Source: Dendrophyllia cribrosa
Taxonomy: Eukaryota; Cnidaria; Anthozoa; Scleractinia; Dendrophylliidae
DNA length: 64,000 nt
Direction of reading: 5' to 3'
Assembly (NCBI GenBank): GCA_024195265.1
Contig: JAJLRJ010000006.1
Location: forward strand, 24,259,270-24,323,269
Under the pieces are notes generated by a model. That model made no database searches, was not told the DNA's origin, and saw nothing but the letters and a program-made list of their open reading frames with translations. Positions 32,809-42,448 of the stretch are shown piece after piece (positions within the stretch are counted from its first letter, which is position 1; each line of letters starts with the position of its first letter). The translations under genes were made by a program, and so were the position numbers.

Positions 32809-33868
32809 CAGAGGCGGATCCAGGAATTCAGTCCTGAAATGGGGGGTTGTACAGCTTAATAACTTTCGACGCCATCGGCATGGATGGCGAACGCCACAGA
32901 CGCGAGCTTCTAGGCGGGTCCGGGGTGCCCTTCGGAAAAGTTTCCGATTTTACCCTCTAAAACGCCATTTCCAGCACTCCTGAGACTCGAAAAGCGTTTG
33001 TGAAGGCATGATATAAAATCTGGAGTTACCTTATTTCTTAACCAGAAAACCAAAAATAATAATGCATGGTTAAAAGGGACAGCAGAAACAACGATAGTAA
33101 CTTGTCGTTTTTCCACATACCTCGTAAATCGAACAATGTAGCCTAAAGAGTCGTCTTAAATGAGCTTTTACAAAGCCCTCGTATATCTTGTCTACTCGAA
33201 TTTCTCAGAGTAATGCATAGCAATAACAGCGAGATCTGAGAAGCGCTCTTCAAACATCGTTGATCTAGAGCAGGTCTTGATCTGTTTCATGAGCGAAAAG
33301 GACCGCTCAGCTTCAGCACTACTGATTGGTAGGGTGCATGCAATGAGGAGATGACGATGGATGTTTGGAAAAGCATCCTCATCACACGCACCAAGTGCTA
33401 GTAGAAGATTGCTTGGAAATTCCTTCTCTGCTGACTGCCACATAGTTTGCCATCTTCGCAGCTCATTCCCAAGGGATTTGGGAAATGGAAGGTCTTTCTC
33501 CCAGTACAACATGCCTTCTGTTTCATCAGATAGCTCCAGGGTGTTATTGACTATGATTGATGTTACTAGATAAAGCAAGTGGGAGGCGTGGCGATCCTCG
33601 TCAGAAAATAGATCTTGCATTTGAATAATCAGGGAATCAAAAAGGGGAATAGCCACACATTGTTTGAAATGATCGATTGAATCCTGACACGATCTTTTCA
33701 CATGTTAACGTCCTACTGTCGCGAAATGTGCATTATCTTTTCCTAACTTGACAATCAGTTAATTGGTGGAAGTGAAACAACTACGTGTGAAACAATTTTG
33801 TTCTATTATTTTTATGAAGAGTCAAACAAATTAAAAACCCCTCAACCCCTCCCCTGGATCCGCCTATG
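32809..33868 (-). mobile_element. hAT-like DNA transposon, internally deleted, 5-bp TSD
   Basis: Ends are CAGAGGCGGATCCAGG and CCTGGATCCGCCTATG (inverse), flanked by CCAAG on both sides (32,804-32,808 and 33,869-33,873). The uninterrupted tandem copy confirms the 5-bp duplication. Most hAT elements make 8 bp; a 5-bp group has been described as hAT5. It contains only the C-terminal transposase domain. Confidence 0.85.
33192..33701 (-). pseudogene. hAT transposase C-terminal (dimerisation) fragment
   Basis: 169 residues ending in the hATC block: AFPNIHRHLLIACTLPISSA, then EAERSFSLMKQIKTCSRSTM and SDLAVIAMHYSEKF. The A-E-R-S-F-S and the terminal L-x(2)L/I-x-H are the usual conserved positions. 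The region before it (LFSDEDRHASHLLYL, LYWEKDLPFP) resembles the p52-repressor/ZMYM-like hAT proteins. The BED finger and the DDE catalytic core are absent, so it can dimerise at most. Confidence 0.8.
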
Positions 33869-34716
33869 CCAAGTCTTGTTTTGTTAACATAAAATCGCTT
33901 TTCAACCTATGTGATGAATGAACAAACACATAAAAATGGACAACACAATCTTCTTTCTAAAAATTTTATTCAAATCTCCATAAGTTTATGTTGAAAAGCA
34001 AAACGCGAACCATTTATAGCTCATCGAGGCCGGGATGTCTCCGATGAAAGAAATCAAAACAACTTGCTACTTTTTAATTTTCGCAATTCTCAAAAACAGA
34101 CTTACGCGACCATTTGCACAGTACATTTAGACCGTGCAAAAGTTCACAAAACTGACAACTTTTTCTCCGTCTAGAATAACTAGTACGACTAATTTCCGAA
34201 TAAAATACACCTGTTGCTTATAAAAAATTGTCCGAGAAACTGATTTGGAAATCAAAATTGCAAAAAATACACAAACATATTTGCATAAGACCATGGACGC
34301 GAGTGAAGTTTAGAACTATAAAAAATCCAAGTCTTGTTTTGTTTACATAAAATCGCTTTTCAACCTATGTAATGAAAGAACAAACACATAAAAATGGACA
34401 ACACAATCTTCTTTCGAAAAATTTTATTCAAATCTCCATAAGTTTATGTTGAAAAGCAAAACGCGAACCACTGATTTATAGCTCATCGAGGCCGAGATGT
34501 CCCCGATGAAAGAAATCAAAACAACTGAATTTAATTGAGCACGTTTTTTAAACAATTCTCCAAAACTAGCGAGAACACAAAGAAAAAGTCAATAACAGAT
34601 TGATATCAACATAAATTCCCATCGAAAAATGTAATCTGTTTTACCTTTAAGTCCCTCGCTTGCTTGGAAATTCTTTAATAAATCTCCACTTGATCTTTGG
34701 TTGTGAAATCCGTAAT

Positions 34717-35794
34717 TTTTATTTTTTTTTTATTTTTTTTTTATTTCCTCGTTTAATTACAATATAATATTTACACTACTTACAATACAATGCTTACATT
34801 ACTTAACGATACTCTACTTACAACACGTGCAATACAATACTCACACTACTTACAATACAATGCTTACACTACTTATAATACAATACTCTACTTATATACA
34901 ATACGTACAATTACATTTCAATCAAAAAGGAGTAACATTTAACAATGACTAACAACAATAATAATACATTTATACATCACTTGTTACTTACAATATTTGA
35001 ACTACAAAGTTTTTCAATTTTATATTTTAGGAGAATTTTGCGCATGAATTCTTGTACAGAAAGAGCTTTCTCTTCGAGTTTCGCACTATATATATAATAC
35101 CGCATGAACAGAAAGGTGTAATTCAGTCTTCTCACCAGTTCTCCAGTTTTGGTGTTATTGATAAAAATTCCAAATAATATATCCTTTTCACTTGGGGTGA
35201 AATTACATTTATTTGTATTATTAAACCATTCAAGAGTTTTTTCAATAAATGATTTAGTGAAAGAGCAGTCTTTAAAGGTGTGTTCTATAGAATCTTCCTC
35301 ACCACAATAAATACAGTCACTATTTGGTTTGATACGAAATTTAAAAAGTTTCTTTCTGGTAACGACGATCCGATGAATAAATTTAAATTGAAATTCTCGT
35401 AATTTTTGTTCTTGACACAGTTTCGGTATAGATTTAAAAAGCTGGCACCAATCGTTCTCATTGAGGGGGAAAGTTTTATTCCATTTCTGTGTTCCAGTTT
35501 GATAGGCAGTATGGGTTTTGTTATTTAGAAGTTGATAGTAGTCTTTTGTTTTCAGCTTACCTAGATCAACTTGAGTCGTGGAGTCCAAAGAGAACATTGT
35601 TGAGTTTTCAATACGGCAGTTGATTGGTAAAGAGACTATTTTTTGTTGTGCGAAGATCAAAAGGTCACTAGGAATTGCACTAATAATTTGATAAAATTGG
35701 AGGAAGTTTGTTCTACAATCATATTTTGTCTGGAAGTCGGAAAAAGACATAAATTTACCGTTTTCATTTAAAAGGTGTCCAATAGAGATTATAT
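34717..35794 (-). mobile_element. 5'-truncated LINE with 13-bp target duplication
   Basis: TGAAATCCGTAAT occurs at 34,704-34,716 and at 35,795-35,807. The minus-strand 3' end is an A-rich tail (interrupted A runs at about 34,718-34,745). The body is the end of a LINE ORF2. Truncation at the 5' end and TSD length fit target-primed reverse transcription. Confidence 0.9.
34977..35794 (-). pseudogene. LINE ORF2 C-terminal region
   Basis: About 270 residues open to a natural stop. It contains KLREFQFKFIHRIVVTRKKL, then the zinc-knuckle-like CIYCGEEDSIEHTFKDC (C-x2-C-x7-H-x4-C), as at the C-terminus of L1/Tx1-type ORF2 proteins. No reverse transcriptase or endonuclease motif is left. The open frame continues into flanking DNA to an ATG at 35,819, which is chance. 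Confidence 0.75.
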
Positions 35795-35819
35795 TGAAAT
35801 CCGTAATGAAAACAAACAT

Positions 35820-36050
35820 CTCGGATGTTGTGTGGCGTCATACGCGCATGTTTTGCGACGTCATACGCGCCCGCGAAATAGCCCTGTCCAACACGGGCAG
35901 CCGTGGGCCGCGGCGGGCCGCACACGCACGCGCCCGCGAAACATTCCGCTAGCCATGACCATGAAAAATGACGGGCATAGGTTCTAGGTTCTATGAGTAT
36001 GGGGCTACGCTCGGGCCTTCGGCCCGCAGAGCTCCGTTAAAAACGCTTCA
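35820..36050. repeat. Dispersed GC-rich repeat, copy 2
   Basis: Companion of 1-340, in the same orientation, with an inserted GC-rich piece at about 35,885-35,930. It ends in GGGCCTTCGGCCC and AAAAACGC. Confidence 0.7.
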
Positions 36051-36217
36051 GGTCAATGCCGAAGTTTTGAAAATATTTGCGGACGGGAGTGTGCTCTATT
36101 TAAAGTACGTTAATTTGGAAATACCGTTTGTAGTGTGAGATCGACAACTTTGTCAAGTTTGTCTGCCGTTAATCAGTGTGCTTTATAATAAAGAAACAAA
36201 GCTGTATTTGTATAGGT

Positions 36218-36335
36218 AATACAATGGTTTCTAGGGGTATTTGGGATAAATAACTCGAGTAATATTTTATTTGGGACAATTTTAAAATATTACAATAGGT
36301 GTTTATCCCAAATTTCCCGTGGAAACCATTGTATT
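36218..36335. mobile_element. 118-bp MITE
   Basis: AATACAATGGTTTCTAGGGG with ATTTGGGATAAA is inverted at the right (TTTATCCCAAATTTCCCGTG, GAAACCATTGTATT). It is short enough to fold completely. Confidence 0.8.
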
Positions 36336-36339
36336 ATTT

Positions 36340-37808
36340 GTTTAATACAACAAGACTGAGAAATTTCTCACACGCGCACACGTGTGATCATCGATGCGGG
36401 ACCAAAGATTACTTCATGAAATAATTTTCTTAAACACAGCGACAACTCACCATCTCTGCTTCATCTTTTCATTTAATTAAGTTATAAGAAACTTTAGTGA
36501 CTAATTTTCAAGCCACCAAGAGCTCTCAAGACCGCAACAAACCTTCATCTTTGGCGGTCAGTGCTTTTTTGACGGAAAACATTTCCATGCTGTACTTGCT
36601 CGCGGAGGAAGCGAGCTTTCGATGAAACTTTGAACATTTTTCAGTTCTTATGGTTTTATCTGTCCTCAAATCTAGAAAAACTACTGTCCACATCGTCTAG
36701 ATGGCGGACATGTACGACATTTACTAACAAGCAAAGTGTCTGACTCCAAGTCGGAGCAATTCTCGGGCGCTGATTGGCTGTTCATTGTCAATAAGAGTAC
36801 AGTCGGATAAACCTGACGCCAGCAGCCAAAGTTTTGCCAAACGTTTTTGCGCTGCGTTCTCGATGTGGCAATAATTCTTTAAAAAATCCAGAATTAATGA
36901 ATGAAAAAAAAAGTGATAACCAAAATTGGTCATGAAACAGATTTTCTTCAATTCTTGCATGTGAATTACACTTTGTCTAGTAACAATAAAAATACATTTC
37001 GTTTGGTCTCAAAATGTTTTCTTCAGCAATTTACAGGGGGGTCCCCTGGGGGACCAAATTTGATATTTTTTTTAGTATGAAAAATGAAAAATTTCACTAA
37101 CTTTGGCAACTTCTCACAACACTTAAAATTTGATGCAGAACTAACTTCTACTGTTGTTTGACAGGTACAAGTCCAGTTATTACTACAACGTTATAAACGT
37201 TTCCATATCGTTGTTCCAAGTGGTTAAACATTAAACTTCTATCAACCAACTTTCACAGCTTGTAATAAAACAGGAAAAATGGGTTCACAAAAATTCCTCT
37301 AAACCAAAAGTGGATCGTCGTACAGCAATTTCCTTGCAGCAATAGAACAATAAAGACTTAATCTTAAATATCATGAAAAAAATTGTGCGGCCAGTTGGTT
37401 TTAAGACCACGAGGACTCTTTGAAATAACGGTATTTACGAATTATGCAAATTAGGAACCTCAACCTTACCGTGCAAATACAGTGCAAATGTACCGAACAA
37501 TGTTGTTTTCCATCAGAGAAACACAAAAATAATTTCAAACTACAGCAGAATACAAAAATATACTACTATACATCAGTATTGAAATTGATGATAGCCTTCA
37601 AAGTGCCCATTAACTGTCCTCGATGCACACAAAATCCTGCAAAATACTGCTTCGTTCAATGACTGCTAATTTTGCTCGAGAAGTAAGTTAACAAAAGAGT
37701 CTTCATCTGTAATTATTAATCTGACAATAAAGCATAAAAAAACACGACATAATGCGTATATTGTTAATTCAGAGCTTACTGCCTTGAACTGATACAGACT
37801 GATATCAG
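36340..37808. other. Gene-free stretch
   Basis: No exon was recognised. The piece 36,756-36,830 (GGGCGCTGATTGGCTGTTCA, TAAACCTGACGCCAGCAGC) recurs at 48,535-48,615 with an 8-bp insertion there, so it is a dispersed repeat fragment. Confidence 0.5.
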
Positions 37809-38263
37809 TTACAGTATGTGGCCCCTGGTCCGGACGAAAAATACGCGAACGTGTATTTCTTACCTGAGAAGAACAGTAGCGAGCTGAGATTTGTCCTGTG
37901 AGTTACCGTAACATTCCACTAACAAGTGAAAAGCCAACAGCTTCTGTGCTTGCTCGATAATCCTGTGTTATCGAAAATGGCGGTTCGGTTTGAAGGCCCG
38001 TGGTCCGGCCAGCGGTTCCCTGGTCCGGCCACTTTGAAAGCGCACGCAAACTGTACGCAAAAAAATCTGATCTGATGTAAATTCCTGTACATTTTTAATA
38101 CGTTTCAATAAAACTTCGAAAAGTGAAATGAAATTACAGTGAAGACAGCTTTGTTTCGTTCCGTAAAGAAATTGAAGTATAGCGCTAAATTGTAGTCAAG
38201 AGAATGGCTTTTGTCTGCGAAAAGAACTTAGTTATTAACTTTATTTTCTTTTTGTTTTCACAT

Positions 38264-39317
38264 TTAAATAATCTTTAATTGTAAAACGCTCCTCTCCTTC
38301 ATTGCGTTTACAGCCGATTCAATTCTCTTGATAACTTCTTTCTCTCTGCCATCTTTTACTGCAACAGAATACAGGCATGGAATCACGGCTCCTCCACCAA
38401 ATGAGTGTGGTGCCGGCCACGGCAGAAAACTCTGGCACGGGTGTCCTGTCTGTAAACTACAAATGGAAATTTCCAAGTTAAAATGCCCCCCAGTGCAACA
38501 TTTAGATAATTTTCGTTTTTTATTCTTCCTTTTTACGCTGGGCATGAAAGATTTATAATTGTCAGTTACATCGCCTTTTTGGCCACTTTCTGAATGAAAG
38601 TATGGCACTTTGATGGCTTGGTATGAAAATTTGCTTTGATCATGATACATCACCGTGCAAACTGAGGATACAGAATTGAAACTGTGAAATTAAAATTATC
38701 ATATTGAAAGCAACTGAAGTGGTTGTAACGAAATCTCCGACCGGTATGACCTGTGTAATTTGCAGGTGCTCCATCCGTGAGTTGAGATATGACCCGCTCC
38801 CTCAACTGCTTTATGTCAGTTATTGTACATCATATAAACTAAACAGATACAACAGTACCCTAACTTATGTTTCAAATTATTACCATTCGATGCATTCAAC
38901 ATCAGCGGAATCTAACAAGTTCCAGAAACAAGAGGACAATCCAAAGGGGACTCTTCCTATTGGCAGGCCTGCTATATGCTTGACAATTTCACCTCGTTTT
39001 GCGTCGGTGACTACATTCCACATTGCTTGTGGTATGGATTCCAGTTCTGGAATCCATACCAAACACGCATTGGGGTCGTGTTTGTTTCCATACTCCTTTG
39101 TCACAGGTAAGGACAGTGATGGGGGAGGTCTGATTTTAAATTCATGATAGCCTTTTACAACGGCGTTGCATAAGGTTATTTTTACCATATCGAACTGAAA
39201 ACGTAATATTGAAGAAGCTTCGAGGATACTGAAGAGGAAACGGAAAATAAAATTTATTATAAAAGGAAAACTTTTGAATGAAATACCACCTACTTGTACT
39301 GGACATATATGTTTCAT
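38264..39317 (-). CDS. Accessory gene of the pogo element with HIRAN-like domain, two exons
   Basis: Exon 1 is 38,884-39,317 and exon 2 is 38,264-38,681. The donor is GAATG|GTAATA and the acceptor ATTTCACAG|T; the phases join. From the internal ATG at 39,188 the product is 240 residues; from the first ATG, 283. The segment VVKGYHEF...VTKEYGNKHDPNACLVW, then RGEIVKHIAGLPIGRVPFGL and GGGAVIPCLYSV resembles HIRAN/HIRAN-like domains (E-x-N-x2-D, A-V, then hydrophobic G-x-VP), which bind DNA ends in HLTF. It lies downstream of and in the same direction as the transposase, inside the inverted repeats. Its role is unknown. It could aid transposition or be a captured host gene. Confidence 0.55.
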
Positions 39318-39677
39318 TAATCGGTTGTCACAACATAAACTTGCATGTCACCCGCCGAGTTCCGTCCTCCCCCCTCCAAAAAATAAATATATACAATTAT
39401 GTGATATATTACTTTCGCCTCATTAAGCTCATTATGCGCAATTGAAGAAACCGTTAACTGTATTGGAATAAACACAACTGATAAAGGCTTGACTTATTGA
39501 TCTAACGTTATTAGTATGCTATGGTAACCTAAAGCCGTTAAGGTGAACAATAGCATTGAACAGGTACAGTGTTCAACCGTATTTTTAGAGAACGATGTGT
39601 TAAATAAATTAGGACATTTCTGTTATGCGCCTTAGAACTATTGGATTTTAGCGCTATTTAAGTTTTCATTTACAATG

Positions 39678-39802
39678 TCGCCTGCGTAGCTGGCGGTTTT
39701 GTTGGTGCGCGCGATGCTGAACTTGCGCTTTCCTCGCAGCTTTGCCGCTCGCGAATTCAACATCGCGCGCGCCAACAAAAGAAAACGCTAGTTACGCAGG
39801 CT
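39678..39802. mobile_element. MULE-like MITE nested in the pogo element
   Basis: Inverted ends CGCCTGCGTAGCTGGCG and CGCTAGTTACGCAGG, with GCGCGCGATG/CATCGCGCGC inside. It is flanked by ATTTACAATG at 39,668-39,677 and 39,803-39,812. A 9-10-bp duplication fits MULE-type insertion. It lies in the spacer between the HIRAN-like gene and the PHD ORF, so neither is disrupted. Confidence 0.85.
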
Positions 39803-40011
39803 ATTTACAATGCAACTGTTTCCGATATAACGAAACTCCGAATATTGTAATATTTTAACTAAAAACGTTGACTGAATTTGGTCATTTAATTGTTCATACA
39901 CACTGGATATATGGCACGAATTTTTGGCACCGAATATCTTTGTTATATAGGGGTTGCTTTTAGTTGTTTTATATTGAACATACAGAAGGAAACACATTCA
40001 ACATATCTATT

Positions 40012-40965
40012 CTACAAACAGCCATGGCAAAAAAAGCTTTCGTCGTTGTCAATCGGGGTGGTGTCCACCCCAATTGGTACACAATGAATGTGCATCCACA
40101 TACAGCACTTATCACACATGACCCAGGGCATGTTTTCGTCATCCGCAGGGTCATAAGCAACTAAACAGACTTTACAAATGTTCTCATCATTTTCATTCTG
40201 TCTAGAAAGTTCAGTTCTCCATTGCTTTCCTTTGTTTTTTGCCTGTTCTCTTTTTGTCCTCCGCTTTGAATCTGTTGCTGTTTTCTTTTCACGCCTTCTC
40301 TCTTCAATTTTCCTTTTCTTCTCCTCTTGTTCCTTTCTCTTGGCTTCCCTCTTTTTTTCTCTTTCTTGTTGTTTCTTTTGTTTTGCCGCAACTTCTCTCG
40401 CTTTTTTCAGTTTTTGCTCACGTAAAATGTTTATGGAATGTTCACTGTTCATAAAGTTAGGGAGGCTTTTCTTCGTGTTTTTATGCCGTGAGTTGCTGTC
40501 TTCCAGAGCATTTGGATATGTTGTTATCTCTAACAGAAAGGGGGATACTTCAGACGATGCTGGAAAAGTTGGACTGCGAACACTGAGCCGTTCTGATAAC
40601 TTCGTTTCTCTTGTTTCCTTAGCACAAGGTGTCATCACAGAGTTTAGTTGTTCAGCAACTGAGAGGTTCTGAGATGGTACAACAACCTGATGTAGTGTCT
40701 TCCACGCTTGATACGTGGGGCTTCCTTCCAAATCATACCCCTCTAGAATTCTTCGTCTGTACTTTACTTTAACTGGTGTTTTTAATGCCGCTTCAACAGC
40801 TTGAAGAGCGGATTTTGCAGCTGCCATGGAACAACTATCCCGAGACGAGGGAGTCTGTACTGCATCGATAGACGGGCATTGATTGGAAGGGGAAGACGCA
40901 CTCTGATTAGAAACTGAAAAAGGTGCACTTTCCCCGAGACATAGGACTTGCGTTGAAAGACGCAC
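40012..40965 (-). CDS. PHD-finger ORF of the pogo element (likely transposase C-terminus in a shifted frame)
   Basis: 317 residues. The N-terminal part carries on the Ser-rich modules of the transposase tail (SNQSASSPSNQCPSIDA). The middle reads AAKSALQAVEAALKTPVK and YRRRILEGYDLEG. Residues about 185-250 form a highly charged Lys/Arg/Glu helix (KKRKIEERRREKK). The last ~60 residues are a PHD finger: ICKVC, VMCDKC, MHIHC and FFCHGC (C4HC3). Pogo/jerky-type transposases with a C-terminal PHD occur in invertebrates. A single frameshift near 40,940 or a short intron would join the two frames. The PHD could read histone tails and guide target choice (inference). Confidence 0.85.
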   Translation of the reverse strand: MRLSTQVLCLGESAPFSVSNQSASSPSNQCPSIDAVQTPSSRDSCSMAAAKSALQAVEAALKTPVKVKYRRRILEGYDLEGSPTYQAWKTLHQVVVPSQNLSVAEQLNSVMTPCAKETRETKLSERLSVRSPTFPASSEVSPFLLEITTYPNALEDSNSRHKNTKKSLPNFMNSEHSINILREQKLKKAREVAAKQKKQQEREKKREAKRKEQEEKKRKIEERRREKKTATDSKRRTKREQAKNKGKQWRTELSRQNENDENICKVCLVAYDPADDENMPWVMCDKCCMWMHIHCVPIGVDTTPIDNDESFFCHGCL

Positions 40966-42448
40966 TCTGACCAGGAAATGGCAAAGATGTACTTTTCATA
41001 GTCAAAGGGTCAGGCCTTGCGTCGCTAGACGCAGTTTGCTCAGAAAGTGACAATAAAATTGTAGACGCACTTTCCCGAGACAAAAGGTCAGATGTTGCAT
41101 CGAAAGACGCACTTTGACCAGAAGGTAGCAAAGATGTACTTTCTCTAACCGAAGGGTTAGATCTTGCGTCACTAGACGCAGTTTGAGAAAGCGACAAAGA
41201 AGCATTTTTCCCAGATAAAAGTGTAGACAATGATTCTGGTCTAGTAGCTGTGCTGGAAGAGGTGGTATATACAACGGAAGGTCCAATCTGATCTTCGGTT
41301 ATCTGCTGCCTCCTCGGGGGATAGATGCCCGACTTCCTAAAGGAATTGCACAAGATAGAGGGGCGCATTACGTCTTCCCAAGTGGATTTGAAAACAGAAC
41401 AGAAGTTCTTCTTTGTAATGTCAGTGTTTGGGTTTTTTTGAGTAAAACGCCTGACGTTTTTGTACCAGGCCTGTTTCATTGGGCCAAACACGCCTACGTC
41501 TGCCGGTTGTACCAAATGAGTTGCATTTTTTAGTAATGCATAAAAGTAAATTCCATTCTTCTTGGCCAGTTCAAAGGTATGAAGGTCGATATGAGCTTCT
41601 GCACTGTCCACCAAAAGAACAACAGGTCTTGCAGGTGGTAAGTTACTAAGGAAATGGTTTGCGAACCACATATAAAATGTCGCTGAATCCATGTATCCCT
41701 TCGCCGTCATAGAAAAGGTACTTCCTGGTACTCCACCTTCCAAAGGATTGAAACTTGTTGGAATGCGCTTCCCTGGGTAGAGAATGTATGGTGGTATGCA
41801 TTGGCCAACAGCATTGAAGCAGGGCAAGACCGTAATGTGTTCTTTGGTTCCAGTCAGCACCCGGTAAGGCTGCGTCTTTGGTGCCGCAGCTGCCAGTACC
41901 CTTCCTGCCTTTCCTCGGAGGACAAAACCTGTTTCGTCGCAGTTCCAAATCTGGGATGGTTTATCCGCAAGGGCATTGTCATTAAGGAACTGTTCATAAT
42001 TAGCAAACCACTTATCGAGATCTTCAGCCGATATCTTGGCCCGTTTCTTTTCTAACGGCCGTGCATTTCTTAACCTCACCATAGGGTTCCTCTTCAGAAA
42101 ACCATGATACCATTTCCGCCCTGGTCTGTTTTCTGTAAAAGGGGTTTTGCGTTTGTCCTTGTCCAGAAATAACTTAACAGCGTCCAAGAATTCTTCAATA
42201 GATAGACCAAACCCACATTTAGACCTTTCTACCAGCCAAACGGCTAATCTTTCCTCTTCCGCTGAGTTGATGATGGGAACGTTACCTTTTCCTGATCTAC
42301 TATACCGTCCACTCAATCTATCTTGCAGAGTACTTCTGGCTACACCCCATTTAGCACCTACTTTTCTAATACTTAATCCCTCCTCTACATCTTTCAGTGC
42401 ATTTGTTAAACTTTCGCTTTTGCCATAAGCCGGGTCAGCTTCGGCCAT
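40907..42448 (-). CDS. Pogo transposase (psq HTH, CENP-B HTH, DD35D)
   Basis: 513 residues from an ATG 6 bp behind a splice acceptor-like TTATTTTAG. Domains: psq-type HTH (about 14-48, GLSIRKVGAKWGVARSTLQD), CENP-B-type HTH (about 63-128, RKWYHGFLKRNP), DDE nuclease (about 165-330). The catalytic residues are D171 in WNCDETGF, D281 in VLLVDSAEAH and D317 in HLVQPADVGVFGPMK, spacing DD35D. The second motif is DSAEAH instead of the common DGHxSH, leaving Asp and His. The C-terminal third is a Ser-rich repeat (SxSLLPSGQSASFDA-like modules). It cuts and pastes the element at TA. The domain is uninterrupted, so the element may be recent. It overlaps the PHD ORF by 59 bp in a different frame. Confidence 0.92.
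   Translation of the reverse strand: MAEADPAYGKSESLTNALKDVEEGLSIRKVGAKWGVARSTLQDRLSGRYSRSGKGNVPIINSAEEERLAVWLVERSKCGFGLSIEEFLDAVKLFLDKDKRKTPFTENRPGRKWYHGFLKRNPMVRLRNARPLEKKRAKISAEDLDKWFANYEQFLNDNALADKPSQIWNCDETGFVLRGKAGRVLAAAAPKTQPYRVLTGTKEHITVLPCFNAVGQCIPPYILYPGKRIPTSFNPLEGGVPGSTFSMTAKGYMDSATFYMWFANHFLSNLPPARPVVLLVDSAEAHIDLHTFELAKKNGIYFYALLKNATHLVQPADVGVFGPMKQAWYKNVRRFTQKNPNTDITKKNFCSVFKSTWEDVMRPSILCNSFRKSGIYPPRRQQITEDQIGPSVVYTTSSSTATRPESLSTLLSGKNASLSLSQTASSDARSNPSVRESTSLLPSGQSASFDATSDLLSRESASTILLSLSEQTASSDARPDPLTMKSTSLPFPGQSASFNASPMSRGKCTFFSF

Larger units (their letters stand above)
32557..34530. repeat. ~450-bp tandem duplication, left copy split by a hAT element
   Basis: The left copy is 32,557-32,808 plus 33,874-34,070. 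The right copy is 34,071-34,530 and is uninterrupted. Shared landmarks are GACTTACGCGACC, TAGAATAACTAGTACGACTA, AAAATGGACAACACAATCTT and GCTCATCGAGGCCG. The right copy shows the empty site ATCCAAGTCTTG. Confidence 0.9.

Noticed and set aside
40178..40672. 164-codon plus-strand ORF
   Set aside because: It is the antisense of the Lys/Glu-rich region of the PHD ORF; its Ser/Phe/Leu-rich product is a complement artefact.
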